From CAZZCS01 sp964652645 (GTDB taxonomy: Bacteria; Cloacimonadota; Cloacimonadia; Cloacimonadales; Cloacimonadaceae), in assembly GCA_964652645.1 (NCBI GenBank), contig CAZZCS010000001.1, positions 1 through 64,000 of the forward strand: a stretch of 64,000 nucleotides of DNA, in the 5' to 3' direction. This document shows positions 8,691 through 18,267 of this stretch, piece after piece. The notes under the pieces were generated by a model that saw only the letters and a program-made list of their open reading frames with translations, made no database searches and was not told the DNA's origin. The position numbers and the translations under genes are program-made. Positions within the stretch are counted from its first letter, which is position 1. Every line of letters starts with the position of its first letter.

Positions 8691-9926
8691 TTAAAAGAAT
8701 TTTGCCGCTTCTTTGAGTCGTTCAGCAATCTTCTGGCCGATACCTTCGAGGTTACAAAGCTCGTCCACTGAGGCTACGAATATGTCTTGAACCGAGGTGT
8801 ATCCGGTCTTGCGCAGAATCTCAGCGATCTTGGGCGTCACGCCATCCAGCTCTGTGATGTGGCTGATTGTACGTCTTTCCTTGGCCATTTTTTCTTCGAA
8901 CTCAGCTTCTGTATATATATCAATCTTGAGGCCTGTCAATTTGGCAGCAAGTTTTACGTTTTTACCCTGCTTGCCGATGGCGGTTACCTTGTCTTGAGCG
9001 TTTACTATCACAGCAGCAGCTTTTGCCCTTTCGATGATGACGCGGCGTATACCCTCGATTCCCAGGGCACTTTTGATCATGTGCTCTGGATCCTCGCTAT
9101 GTACCACGATATCGATCTGTTCGCCATGGAGTTCTTTGCGAATGGAATCGATCCTGGTGCCTTTTACGCCCACGCAGACACTGATCGGATCTATCCTCTT
9201 ATCTGATGTTTCCAGTTCCACCTTTGTTCTGATCCCAGGCTCGCGAACAATCTTTCGGATCTTGATCAAGCCCTGGTAGATCTCTGGAATCTCTGCTTCA
9301 AAGAGTTTTTTTACAAATTCTGGATTGTTCCTGGACAGGATAATCGTCACATGGGAAGCATGAGCGCGAATATTTACCACGTATGCCTTGATGTGTTCGC
9401 CGACTTTGTAAAACTCGTTTTCAATCTGCTCATCAACTGGCAGAAGGGCGTCCGTGTAGCCTATGTCTATCCTATAGCCACCGTTATCGTCTATAGTTTT
9501 TATCTTGCCGGTCACGATGGTATGCTTTTGTTTGTTGTAGTCGTTTGTAATCTTGTCTTCTTCCAGCTTTTTGATCCGATCCATGATGTTTTTTTGGACG
9601 GTTTTCACCAATTTTGGTTCAAAATCATGCAAAGACATATTGAGCTCTATAAGCTGATCCAAAGTAGCTTTGGGATCGTGCTCACTGCGAGCATCGGCAA
9701 GCGATATCTGCCCCAGATCGTGCTCCTCTTCAACTACTTTACTCAGGAATCTGACGCGGATCGAGCCTGTAGCATCATCTATAAACACGTTTAGCTCGTT
9801 CTCTGGCTCCAGCTTTTTACTCAAAGTAGATGAAATAGCCTCCAAGATTATCTCTTGTATCTGATCTTTATCCAACTGTTTAATAGCAGCAAGTTTGATC
9901 ACAGCGTCCAAAAAATTAGCGCTCAT
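8691..9926 (-). CDS. nusA: Transcription termination/antitermination factor NusA
   Basis: NusA binds RNA polymerase and modulates pausing, termination and antitermination. The N-terminal polymerase-binding domain (MSANFLDAVIKLAAIKQLDKDQI) is followed by an S1 domain (HTIVTGKIKTIDDNGGYRI) and two KH domains (GVKGTRIDSIRKELHGEQID; AIGKQGKNVKLAAKLTG). The C-terminus has a helix-hairpin-helix segment (CNLEGIGQKIAERL). The ATG at 9926 follows GAGGAG with 8 bases spacing, giving 411 residues; a TTG two codons upstream is too close to the ribosome site. The start overlaps rimP by 11 bases. Confidence 0.97.
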   Translation of the reverse strand: MSANFLDAVIKLAAIKQLDKDQIQEIILEAISSTLSKKLEPENELNVFIDDATGSIRVRFLSKVVEEEHDLGQISLADARSEHDPKATLDQLIELNMSLHDFEPKLVKTVQKNIMDRIKKLEEDKITNDYNKQKHTIVTGKIKTIDDNGGYRIDIGYTDALLPVDEQIENEFYKVGEHIKAYVVNIRAHASHVTIILSRNNPEFVKKLFEAEIPEIYQGLIKIRKIVREPGIRTKVELETSDKRIDPISVCVGVKGTRIDSIRKELHGEQIDIVVHSEDPEHMIKSALGIEGIRRVIIERAKAAAVIVNAQDKVTAIGKQGKNVKLAAKLTGLKIDIYTEAEFEEKMAKERRTISHITELDGVTPKIAEILRKTGYTSVQDIFVASVDELCNLEGIGQKIAERLKEAAKFF

Positions 9927-10398
9927 CTTCAATACTCCTCTTTGGGATACCTAAAAAAACGGTTTTGGCCCTCATAATGGCCGTAAACGGGATCTCGATG
10001 ACCGTCCCGCGATCATCAATAACGATGCTGTCTGGATTGACCTCGGTCAGGGTGCCCATAGCACTCTTCTTTCCTTCGACTGTCTGCCACTCCACAGCCA
10101 CCTTTTCACTAATCGCGCTCTTGTAATGAATCTTCAGTTTCAAGGGTCGCTCCACACCAGGGGAAGAGACTTCCAGGAAGTACCTTTCAGGGATGATGTC
10201 CAAAGTTTCGAGCTCATCACCCAGGCGACGGCTAAACTGGGCACACTCATCCAGCGTAACGCCACCAATTTTAGTAAGATAGACGATTACAATCCGCCCT
10301 TTCTGGGTAAGCTTTTCGTCTATATCGTAAAGCGCTAGATGCATGTCCTGGCAAATCTTTTTTGCAATGTCTTCAATCTGAGTGCGATAGTGTTCCAT
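9916..10398 (-). CDS. rimP: Ribosome maturation factor RimP
   Basis: RimP assists 30S subunit assembly. From ATG 10398 the protein is 160 residues, the normal family size, and begins MEHYRTQIEDIAKKICQDM. The conserved core is VTLDECAQFSRRLGDEL followed by YFLEVSSPGVERPLK, the clearest RimP signature. An upstream in-frame TTG at 10431 would add 11 residues but has no ribosome-binding site. This is the first gene of the rimP-nusA-ylxR-ylxQ-infB-rbfA unit, whose promoter should lie in the divergent gap beyond 10432. Confidence 0.94.
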   Translation of the reverse strand: MEHYRTQIEDIAKKICQDMHLALYDIDEKLTQKGRIVIVYLTKIGGVTLDECAQFSRRLGDELETLDIIPERYFLEVSSPGVERPLKLKIHYKSAISEKVAVEWQTVEGKKSAMGTLTEVNPDSIVIDDRGTVIEIPFTAIMRAKTVFLGIPKRSIEDER

Positions 10399-10431
10399 TT
10401 TTCTTGGGCCCCTATAGGTAATTTTGTTCAA

Positions 10432-10870
10432 AAAAAATAGCTAACCAATGTAGCTATCCATATGCAGTATATGCATATAATATAAATCTATCCTGTCAAA
10501 AACACTAGGTGTTTCTGATCATTTCCTTTTTAATTTTAACAGCTCTGGTGTCAAGATAAATCTTAGCTGGCTCAATCCAGTCGAGTGAGGATATCTATTA
10601 GTCAGGAAACATCAGGTGTGACAGACGATCGAAGAGCTTGTGCGAAAATGGAGAAGCGAGTCCTGAAAGAACTTAGAAGTGACGCGTGCTTAAACCCTGG
10701 CAAGATACAGCTAATGGATAGTCATCAATATCAGACAACACCATGCCATGTAGATAGTTAGCTAGATATTCGGACGCGCACCCAAGCAAATTCCATAATA
10801 ATGTGCAGGAAACGGCAATTAAATGAGTAACACTATACAAAAGATATTAGTTCTTCTCTTAGGAGGTTTC
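10432..10870. other. Divergent intergenic region upstream of rimP and the CotH gene
   Basis: About 440 bases separate the minus-strand rimP operon from the plus-strand secreted-protein gene. The left part (10432-10540) is A+T-rich with the nearly palindromic TATGCAGTATATGCATATA around 10461-10479 and a TTGACA on the minus strand. The rest has no gene-like open frame, tRNA or clear hairpin that I can see. It ends in AGGAGG just before ATG 10871. Confidence 0.5.
10472..10499 (-). promoter_or_regulatory. Candidate sigma-70-like promoter of the rimP operon
   Basis: On the minus strand TTGACA (10494-10499) is followed after 16 bases by TATGCA (10472-10477), in an A+T-rich setting about 75 bases upstream of the rimP start. 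The -35 is a perfect consensus match and the -10 is weak. Confidence 0.35.
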
Positions 10871-13800
10871 ATGAAGAAACTGCTTCTTCTTAGTATCATG
10901 TTGTGCATTGGACTCCTCAGCCTTAATGCCCAAGACTTTTATGACCCAGACACCGTGAATGAGATCCGCCTCTACTTCACTCAATCAAATTGGAATCAGA
11001 TCCTAAACAATCTCTATGCTGCAGGTGAAGAGCGATTAATCGGCAATGCAATAATCAACGGAGTAGCCTACGACAGCGTGGGAGTTCGTTACAAGGGAAA
11101 CAGCTCCTATTCTGCAAATAGAGCAAAGAACCCCTTTAACATCAAACTAAACCACGTAATCAGCGGTCAGAGGATTGGCCCCTATGGCACTTTAAAACTG
11201 GCAAATGGATTTTCAGACCCCTCTTTTGTAAGGGAAACCCTGGCCTATGAGATCGCTCGCAAATATATGCCAGCCAGCCGGGCAAACTATGCAGATATTT
11301 ATGTAAACGATACTCTGATAGGCGTGTATACAAATGTTCAAAGCGTAGATGATTACTTTGGGGAAGAACACTTGGGAACGGGAGACCTTGCCAGGATAAA
11401 AGGTATCCGGGATCAGATGGGAACCTGGACGATCTGGGGCTATATCAATAACAACCCTTCTTCCTATCTGCCCTATTACGAACTGGATAGCGGCCCCGAT
11501 TGGGATAGCTTTATCAATTTCCTCAATGTATTCAATAATAACACAACCCAGATGGAGTCCGTGCTCAATGTCGACAGACACCTATGGAACATTGCCTTCG
11601 ACTGGCTCTTTGTCAATCTGGACGCTCCAATCAATTTCGGGCACAATTTTTATGTTTTTGAAGACAGCGCTTATCGCTTTAATACAATTCTTTGGGATCT
11701 CAACATGTGCTTTGGTGGCTTTACAAACCTGATCCCCAGTGGAGCCCATCTAAACCTGACCACGATGCAGAACCTTGATCCGCTCACTCATAGCACCCAT
11801 GCTTCGTACCCTATCCTGAACAAAGTCCTCTCCAATCCTATGTACAAGCGGATGTATATCGCACACATGCGCACAATGATCGAGGAGAACATTAGCAATG
11901 GCTGGTTAGCCTCCAGGGGAGCGGAGCTACAATCCATCGTAGGCCCCCACGTACAAGCAGATCCCAATTACTTTTACACCTATGCAAACTTCCAGTCAAA
12001 TCTCAACAACAGCGTCACAGGAGGAGGATCTGGTGGTCCTGGTGGCCAGCAAACGACAGTAGGAATCACCCAGTTGATGACTGGCAGGGCAACCTATCTC
12101 CTCAATCACACGGCTTTTCAGGGAGTCGTGCCAGAGATCTCGAATCTGAGCTATAGCCCCCTGGAAGTGGAGCCCAATAGCACTGTAACCTTTACCCTGA
12201 ATACGACTAATGCCAGCACTGCCTATCTCGGCTGGCGACAGGGCTTGAACACCCCCTTTGTCAAGGTCCAGATGTTCGACGATGGAGCTCATAATGATGG
12301 AGCTGCTGGAGATGGGATCTTTGGTGTATCGATCCCTGTGTCATACGGCAAATTGGAGTACTATGCCTATGCCGAGAATACTTCTCAGGGAAGGTTCTTG
12401 CCTGCCAGGGCAGAGTTTGAGTTTTTCGAGATCCCAATAGCAACCAACACAGGCGAACTGGTCATCAACGAAATTATGGCCAAGAACGCTTCTTTCCCGG
12501 ATCCGGATGGGGAAATGGACGATTGGGTGGAGATTTACAACCCCAATGACTACCCCGTCAACATCGCTGGCATGTATATGGTGGACAATCACTTCGCCAA
12601 TGGCATCAGCGCCTGGACTCAGATTCCCGATACTCATCCAGAGCTTACGACCATTCCGCCTTATGGCTACCTCATCGTTTGGTTCGATGAAGATCTGGAT
12701 CAGGGGCCGCTGCATATCAATGATAAGCTTGGTGGTTCGGCTGATGCGGTGTATCTGATTGATTCCGATGGTAGCACAATTATTGATAGCTTTAGCTGGG
12801 TTGAAAGCGACGGACTCAATGTGAATGATGTATCTATTGGTCGTTTCCCCGATGGAGCAGGTAGCTGGCAGCTCTTTGGAGCTGGACAGGATTATCCATG
12901 TACTCCAGGAGCGGCAAACCAGGGAGCTTCAAATCTTCCTCCAGTGATCGGCAACTACACGATTTCTCCCTACCCAATAAATCCGAATCTACCCGTCCAG
13001 ATCAGCGTGAAAGTGTCGGATGCCGATAATGACATCAGCGATGTGCGCTTTATCTACGGGCAGGGAGCCGAAGAGCCAGTAAACCTGGAAATGACTCTTG
13101 CCAATGGACTGTTCACATGTGAGGTCGGGCCATATCCCGATGGATCTATCATCTCGGGAGTATTCCAGGCGAGCGATGCACAATCTAATATTGTGGAGAA
13201 AAATATCTTCCTGACCATCGGTTATGAATTTCCTCCACTATTTATAAACGAAGTAATGCCCTCAAACTCTTCTACAATTATGGACGAAGCAGGTCAGTAC
13301 GAAGACTGGATAGAGATTTACAATCCCAATGCTGAAAGCGTTAATCTTGCCGGCTGCTATCTCACGGATGATCACTTTGGCGGGACAAATTGGGAAATGA
13401 CCCAGATACCTTCAGACTTTCCGGCCCAGACTTCAGTCCCTGCCGGAGGATTCCTCCTGGCCTGGTTTGATGAGCATCTGTCGCAAGGGGCAATGCATGT
13501 AAACACCAAGCTCGGAACTACCGAGGACGCCGTGTATCTGATCGCTCCTGATGGTGAAACAATCCTGGACTACATTTCCTGGAATGCTGAAACCAGTTTA
13601 GGGCCAGATCTTTCCTATGGCAGGTATCTGGATGGAACTGAGAACTGGATTGTGTTCGGACTTGATGGAGATCTTCCTGTCTCTCCTGGTATCCACAATG
13701 GCCCAGTGAGCATTGAGGACCCCTCTACTCCCGAAACTATTGCCTCATTCAGGATCTATCCCAACCCGATGAGAGATAAGCTGACTCTTCAGCTGACAAA

Positions 13801-13990
13801 TTCCAAGGCTCCCTCCAAGGTGCGGATTTACAATCTTAAGGGGCAGTTGGTCAAAGAGTTGGATCTACAGAGCAAAGCCGTCTGGAACGGAACTGATAAA
13901 AGCGGAAAGCGGCTTGGTAGCGGAATCTATTTGATCCGTACAGAAGTCGATAACAAGCCAATAACCATGAAGATATGCCTCATTCAATAG
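10871..13990 (+). CDS. Secreted CotH-domain / double lamin-tail protein with C-terminal sorting domain
   Basis: The true start is ATG 10871, directly after AGGAGGTTTC, giving 1039 residues with a signal peptide (KKLLLLSIMLCIGLLSLNAQ). Residues ~22-420 are a CotH-type kinase-like domain (VNEIRLYFTQSNWNQIL, VGVRYKGNSSY, FVRETLAYEIARKYMP, ILWDLNMCFGGF). CotH proteins are atypical secreted kinases known from spore coats. Two lamin-tail domains follow, starting ~528 (GELVINEIMAKN, DDWVEIYNPND) and ~787 (PPLFINEVMPSN, EDWIEIYNPNA), with an Ig-like stretch between. The end has FRIYPNPM, IYNLKGQLVKE and GSGIYLIRT, a type IX-like sorting tail. It precedes another secreted-protein gene by 8 bases. The substrate is unknown. 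Confidence 0.85.
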   Translation: MKKLLLLSIMLCIGLLSLNAQDFYDPDTVNEIRLYFTQSNWNQILNNLYAAGEERLIGNAIINGVAYDSVGVRYKGNSSYSANRAKNPFNIKLNHVISGQRIGPYGTLKLANGFSDPSFVRETLAYEIARKYMPASRANYADIYVNDTLIGVYTNVQSVDDYFGEEHLGTGDLARIKGIRDQMGTWTIWGYINNNPSSYLPYYELDSGPDWDSFINFLNVFNNNTTQMESVLNVDRHLWNIAFDWLFVNLDAPINFGHNFYVFEDSAYRFNTILWDLNMCFGGFTNLIPSGAHLNLTTMQNLDPLTHSTHASYPILNKVLSNPMYKRMYIAHMRTMIEENISNGWLASRGAELQSIVGPHVQADPNYFYTYANFQSNLNNSVTGGGSGGPGGQQTTVGITQLMTGRATYLLNHTAFQGVVPEISNLSYSPLEVEPNSTVTFTLNTTNASTAYLGWRQGLNTPFVKVQMFDDGAHNDGAAGDGIFGVSIPVSYGKLEYYAYAENTSQGRFLPARAEFEFFEIPIATNTGELVINEIMAKNASFPDPDGEMDDWVEIYNPNDYPVNIAGMYMVDNHFANGISAWTQIPDTHPELTTIPPYGYLIVWFDEDLDQGPLHINDKLGGSADAVYLIDSDGSTIIDSFSWVESDGLNVNDVSIGRFPDGAGSWQLFGAGQDYPCTPGAANQGASNLPPVIGNYTISPYPINPNLPVQISVKVSDADNDISDVRFIYGQGAEEPVNLEMTLANGLFTCEVGPYPDGSIISGVFQASDAQSNIVEKNIFLTIGYEFPPLFINEVMPSNSSTIMDEAGQYEDWIEIYNPNAESVNLAGCYLTDDHFGGTNWEMTQIPSDFPAQTSVPAGGFLLAWFDEHLSQGAMHVNTKLGTTEDAVYLIAPDGETILDYISWNAETSLGPDLSYGRYLDGTENWIVFGLDGDLPVSPGIHNGPVSIEDPSTPETIASFRIYPNPMRDKLTLQLTNSKAPSKVRIYNLKGQLVKELDLQSKAVWNGTDKSGKRLGSGIYLIRTEVDNKPITMKICLIQ

Positions 13991-13998
13991 GAGTTTAT

Positions 13999-16098
13999 AT
14001 GAGAAAAACACTTATCGTCGCTATTCTTTTAGCAGTCTTTACCCTGGTAAATGCTGTCGTCATTACAAGTTGGAATTTTGATAATGACTCCATCCTCCCC
14101 ACGACGGGTGAGGGGAGTCTGAGCCTCATTGGAGGTGTCACAGACGATGGATTCAATACTGGATACCCGTCCTCTCCCAGCAGGGGCTGGAGCACAACCT
14201 CTTACCCTGCCCAGGGGACAAACAACCGTACTGCTGGCATGATGATTGAGATCTCCAGTACTGGCTACCAAAACCTGGTCTTCTCCTGGATAATCCGCCA
14301 TAGTAACACCTCCGCAAACAGAGCTATCCTCTATTACACTCTGGATAAGACCGCTGCGGAACCGCAATGGGTTGAGTGTGGGGCATCAAACGCTAGCTCC
14401 GGAGATTCCTGGTTTGCAGGCTCATTCGATGGAAGCAGTATTGAAGGTCTGGACGACAATCCCAATCTTGCATTCAAAATTGTCTCCGCTTTTGCCGATG
14501 ATGATGATACACAGTATGTGGCAGCAAGAAGTACCAGCACTTATGCTGGGGGTAAATGGCGTTTCGACGATATCGCTCTGGAGGGGACTCCTGCTGTTCC
14601 CTACCTGAGTGTCAGCTCTGATCTGCAGCCTTTTTTTGCCACTCTGGGAGCGATCTCCACGATTCAAAGCTATGAGATTACAGCCCAAAATCTAAGCTCT
14701 AATCTCAGCATCACAGCCCCACAGTATTTCAAGCTAAGGGTAGAGGGTGAAGAAGATTTCTATTCTCAGCTCAATCTTGTCCCCCGTAGCGGAGCGATTA
14801 ACAAGAGTATTCAGGTGATCTTCCAACCTACTGTTGCTGGTGAGTTTTCAGGCGAATTGGTACACTCTGCAACCGGAGTGGATACCCAAAATATCAGCGT
14901 TATCGGCTCGACCACAGTACCAGAGCCCAGTAGTTATCCCACCTCTTTTACATCCGGAAGCATTACTTATTATCAGGGATGGCTTTCCTGGCAGGATGCT
15001 TCTGGAGCCATTCTTCCCGAAGCCTACTTGATCAAGGGGAGTAAGATCAGCTATGACGAAATTATCGATCCTGTCGATGGAGTTGCCGAAGCCGATAAGA
15101 AGCTCACCAAGAACGTTGCCTATGGCGCTCAAACTCAGCTCATCTTCGAGCTCAATGAAGAAACAACCTATTATTTCAAAATATTCCCCTACACCAATAG
15201 CGGAGAAGCAATCAACTACAAAGCGGACGCAAACGCCCCCCAAATCAGTATCAGCACCACAGTGGGTCCCATTGGATCCTCCCTAAATCCTGGCGATATC
15301 GCCTTTGTGGAGTATGCTTCTGATTCACCCGATCGCTTCAGCTTTGTCCTTCTGGAAGATGTCTTGGAGAATACAAAGATAAACTTTACGGATAAAGCCT
15401 GGAGTGGCACTGCATTTGCCGCAAATGAAGAGACCTACGAATGGCGAGGCGTGGGAAGAGCCTACAATAAGGGCGAAGTAATCCACATTATCGAAGGAAT
15501 TCTTCTCCCGGATGAGGGGATTTACAATCCCAATTTTGAAGGTTTTTCCAATAGTGGAGATCAGATCATAGCATACCAGGGTTATCTGACAGAGCCCTCA
15601 TTTATTGCTGCTTTCTCGACTAGCGGTTGGTTGGAATCCGGTACTCCAGACAATAACACCTCCTATCTACCTGTAGATTTGGTACTGGGGGAAACAGCAC
15701 TCGGCTTTGATACAGAAGTGGATAACGGCTACTATAGCGGCATCACGACTGGTTCCAAAGCCGCCTTGCTTGCCAGTATGAACGATCCCGTAAACTGGAC
15801 CAGGGCAAATTCACTCAATAATTTCAACTTCCCGGAATGGGCCATAGTAGTGACCTCAGGCCTGGAAGCTCCGATGGTAAATATAAGTCTTATAGACGAT
15901 GAAACCATTCGTATTTCCTGGCCATCCGTTGCCGGTGCAAGCTCGTATGTGCTATATTACTCCCAGTTTCCAAATGCCCTCTTCCCCACAGAATGGACAA
16001 TTGTGTCGGCTGAAATCACTGGAACCAGTGCCGATCTGAATATCCCTTCAGAACCTTTATTAAAACGCTTTTACCGCGTAGTGGCGGTAAGCAATTGA
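13999..16098 (+). CDS. Secreted jelly-roll / Fn3-ended protein
   Basis: ATG 13999 follows AGGAG by 5 bases; an in-frame ATG 24 bases upstream lies inside the previous gene. The 699-residue product has a signal peptide (TLIVAILLAVFTLVNA). Residues ~20-195 look like a jelly-roll module ending KWRFDDIALEG. A choice-of-anchor/Ig-like stretch follows. Near residues 430-560 there is a domain starting GDIAFVEYASDSPDRFSFV, similar to modules often found with extracellular nucleases. The end is Fn3-like (RISWPSVAGASSYVLYYSQ ... RFYRVVAVSN). It has no YPNP-type sorting tail. No catalytic residues can be named. A strong terminator follows. Confidence 0.75.
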   Translation: MRKTLIVAILLAVFTLVNAVVITSWNFDNDSILPTTGEGSLSLIGGVTDDGFNTGYPSSPSRGWSTTSYPAQGTNNRTAGMMIEISSTGYQNLVFSWIIRHSNTSANRAILYYTLDKTAAEPQWVECGASNASSGDSWFAGSFDGSSIEGLDDNPNLAFKIVSAFADDDDTQYVAARSTSTYAGGKWRFDDIALEGTPAVPYLSVSSDLQPFFATLGAISTIQSYEITAQNLSSNLSITAPQYFKLRVEGEEDFYSQLNLVPRSGAINKSIQVIFQPTVAGEFSGELVHSATGVDTQNISVIGSTTVPEPSSYPTSFTSGSITYYQGWLSWQDASGAILPEAYLIKGSKISYDEIIDPVDGVAEADKKLTKNVAYGAQTQLIFELNEETTYYFKIFPYTNSGEAINYKADANAPQISISTTVGPIGSSLNPGDIAFVEYASDSPDRFSFVLLEDVLENTKINFTDKAWSGTAFAANEETYEWRGVGRAYNKGEVIHIIEGILLPDEGIYNPNFEGFSNSGDQIIAYQGYLTEPSFIAAFSTSGWLESGTPDNNTSYLPVDLVLGETALGFDTEVDNGYYSGITTGSKAALLASMNDPVNWTRANSLNNFNFPEWAIVVTSGLEAPMVNISLIDDETIRISWPSVAGASSYVLYYSQFPNALFPTEWTIVSAEITGTSADLNIPSEPLLKRFYRVVAVSN

Positions 16099-16133
16099 GA
16101 AACTCCTAAGCCTCAGAAACCTCAGATCTCCTC

Positions 16134-16163
16134 AAGCCCGTCGTCAAGACGGGCTTTTTTGTC
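16134..16163 (+). terminator. Rho-independent terminator after 13999-16098
   Basis: A 9-bp perfect stem, AAGCCCGTC (16134-16142) with GACGGGCTT (16148-16156), 5-base loop, runs into TTTTTT. It closes the two-gene secreted-protein unit. A TTGACA at 16164-16169 right after it may be a -35 box for the next gene, but no good -10 follows. Confidence 0.88.
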
Positions 16164-16226
16164 TTGACATCAAAACAAAACTGACAAGGATAGAAATGTA
16201 AGACTGGATATGAGGAGATTTACCAT

Positions 16227-18143
16227 ATGGGCTCAAAGATTTCTGCCGAGCAGTTGCAATTATTTACTGAAGTTACAGAGAACAAACCGGGATTGAAACC
16301 CGAGGAAATAAAGAGCCGTTGCGATCTGTTTGCGGACTTGGCTGCTCAGGGGCTTATTGATGAAGAGGAGCCACTCCATACAAAAATGCTGATGGCCAGT
16401 GCCAGAATCAAGGCGATGTTTGGAGACTTTGCAGGGTCGATGCAGATACTGGAACAAATACTGAAACTCGCCTCCGCTTCCGGCAACCATGAATGGGTAT
16501 CCAAAACAAAAAACAACATGGCTCTGGTTACCCAGTATCAGGGAGATATCTTCGCAGCAATCGAGATTTGGGAAGACCTCCTTACCGAAGAACTCAGTGA
16601 TGCCGATAGAATCCTGTACATAAATAATCTCGGGGTAGCTTATTTTCGGGCAGAGAAAAATGCCAAAGCGATAGAATCCTATTTATCTGCTTTGGAATTA
16701 CTGGAAAACTCTGATCGCCACAGTGAACTGGCTGATGTATACAACAATCTGGGAAACAGCTATCGGGAATCTGGCTTCACTGAACAAGCTCTGAACTACT
16801 ATAATTCAGCTCTCAAACTCTATGAAATTGCCCAGAACAACGAAAGACTGTGCCTGATCTATAACAATATGTGTATCCAGTTCAACGAAATGAAAGATGC
16901 AACCATGGCAGAGAAATATGGCACTCTTGCCATCGAATACGCTCAAAAATACGATACGCCACGGATGCTCTCCGTAGCTCTGAACAACTACGCCAATAGC
17001 ATGGTGCTGGCCGAAAAGCGCGAAGATGCCAAGCATATCTATGAAAAAGCATACAATACCGCTCTTGAGAGCAACCACATTGATATCCAGATAAGCAGCC
17101 TGAACAACCTCTCTATGCTGGCTCTCCAAAAACAGGAAGATGACAAAGCAATAGAGTATGCAGGATCTGCCTTGAAGCTGTCTGAACAATCTCACCACCT
17201 GAACGGAGCTAAAGTCGCTTATGCAAATCTCAAGGATGCTTGGGCTCACAAAAATGAGTATCAACGAGCCTATGAAGCTATCGATAAAATCATTGAGATT
17301 GATGAATTGCACGCCAAGACAAATCCCAAACTGGAAGTTTCGTTGGCTGAATCTGAGTATTTGCAGAAGAAACTCGACAAACAATTGCAAATCATATCCG
17401 AGAAAACCCTGGAACTCGAGACAAACAACAATCTCCTTGTGACCACCAACGCACTGCTAAAGCACATTATCTCTGTAATTGCGCACGACGTCCGGGGCCC
17501 CGTTGCCACCATTTCACAGACTCTCGACCTTTTTGAAGGGAATGTCTTTAGTGCTGAAGACAAAGAAGAAATGATCGTGGAGCTTCGCAAATCTGCCAAG
17601 CTCACTTCAAACCTGATTACTGAGCTACTCCAGATCTCTCAAAAGTACAAATCTGGCATCGATGAAGGTTCAGAAACGTTCGAGCTAAATAATGCCATTA
17701 TCAGTGGTATGGCTGTCGTAGATAGCACTGCCAGGTCCAAGAGCATAGAGATCAAATACTTATCGTCAGTTGACAGCTTGGACGTTTGCATGAATAAAGG
17801 CCGCTTGAATCTTATCATCCGAAATCTGCTGTCCAACGCTATCAAGTTTTCCCACGCCAATAGCCAGACCACTGTGGAACTGAAGCGCGTCAAGGACAAG
17901 CTCACAATATCAGTCTCTGATCAGGGTGTGGGCATGTCCGAGAAGCAGATCAAAAAAATTATGTCCGGTGCGTCCTTTACCCAGCTTGGCACCAATTCGG
18001 AAAAGGGCTTTGGCATGGGCCTGGTCTTTGTGTTGGAATCAATCTTATATACCAAAGGGCAGCTGGACATCCAAAGTGTTCCAGGTGAGGGCACTACCTT
18101 CTTCATAAGCTATGACTGGGAGGATATCAAACCCCATCCCTAG
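16227..18143 (+). CDS. Cytoplasmic TPR-sensor histidine kinase
   Basis: The 638-residue protein has no signal peptide or membrane segment. Residues ~40-380 are tandem TPR repeats (for example LADVYNNLGNSYRESGFTE), followed by a coiled-coil-like stretch rich in Leu/Glu/Lys. The dimerisation/phosphoacceptor helix has IAHDVRGPVATISQT with the phosphorylatable His near residue 420. The ATPase domain shows the N box (IIRNLLSNAIKFSHA), the G1 box DQGVGMS and a G2 box GFGMGLVFV. It should autophosphorylate and pass phosphate to a response regulator. None is adjacent, so it is an orphan. The start ATG has GAGGAG nine bases upstream. TPR-linked kinases are frequent in Bacteroidota-like genomes. Confidence 0.9.
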   Translation: MGSKISAEQLQLFTEVTENKPGLKPEEIKSRCDLFADLAAQGLIDEEEPLHTKMLMASARIKAMFGDFAGSMQILEQILKLASASGNHEWVSKTKNNMALVTQYQGDIFAAIEIWEDLLTEELSDADRILYINNLGVAYFRAEKNAKAIESYLSALELLENSDRHSELADVYNNLGNSYRESGFTEQALNYYNSALKLYEIAQNNERLCLIYNNMCIQFNEMKDATMAEKYGTLAIEYAQKYDTPRMLSVALNNYANSMVLAEKREDAKHIYEKAYNTALESNHIDIQISSLNNLSMLALQKQEDDKAIEYAGSALKLSEQSHHLNGAKVAYANLKDAWAHKNEYQRAYEAIDKIIEIDELHAKTNPKLEVSLAESEYLQKKLDKQLQIISEKTLELETNNNLLVTTNALLKHIISVIAHDVRGPVATISQTLDLFEGNVFSAEDKEEMIVELRKSAKLTSNLITELLQISQKYKSGIDEGSETFELNNAIISGMAVVDSTARSKSIEIKYLSSVDSLDVCMNKGRLNLIIRNLLSNAIKFSHANSQTTVELKRVKDKLTISVSDQGVGMSEKQIKKIMSGASFTQLGTNSEKGFGMGLVFVLESILYTKGQLDIQSVPGEGTTFFISYDWEDIKPHP

Positions 18144-18267
18144 GCCATAATCGGATCACAAGGATAAGAAAAGACGAATATTGCGCAAACCCGAAAGTCT
18201 CACTTGACAAAAGTAGTACCCCAGATTCTGTCTCACAAGGCTTCAAGCTCGAAGCAAATTTGATGAT

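Noticed and set aside
16164..16200. Full sigma-70 promoter after the terminator at 16134
   Set aside because: TTGACA is present but no reasonable -10 box lies 16-18 bases downstream, so I only mention it.
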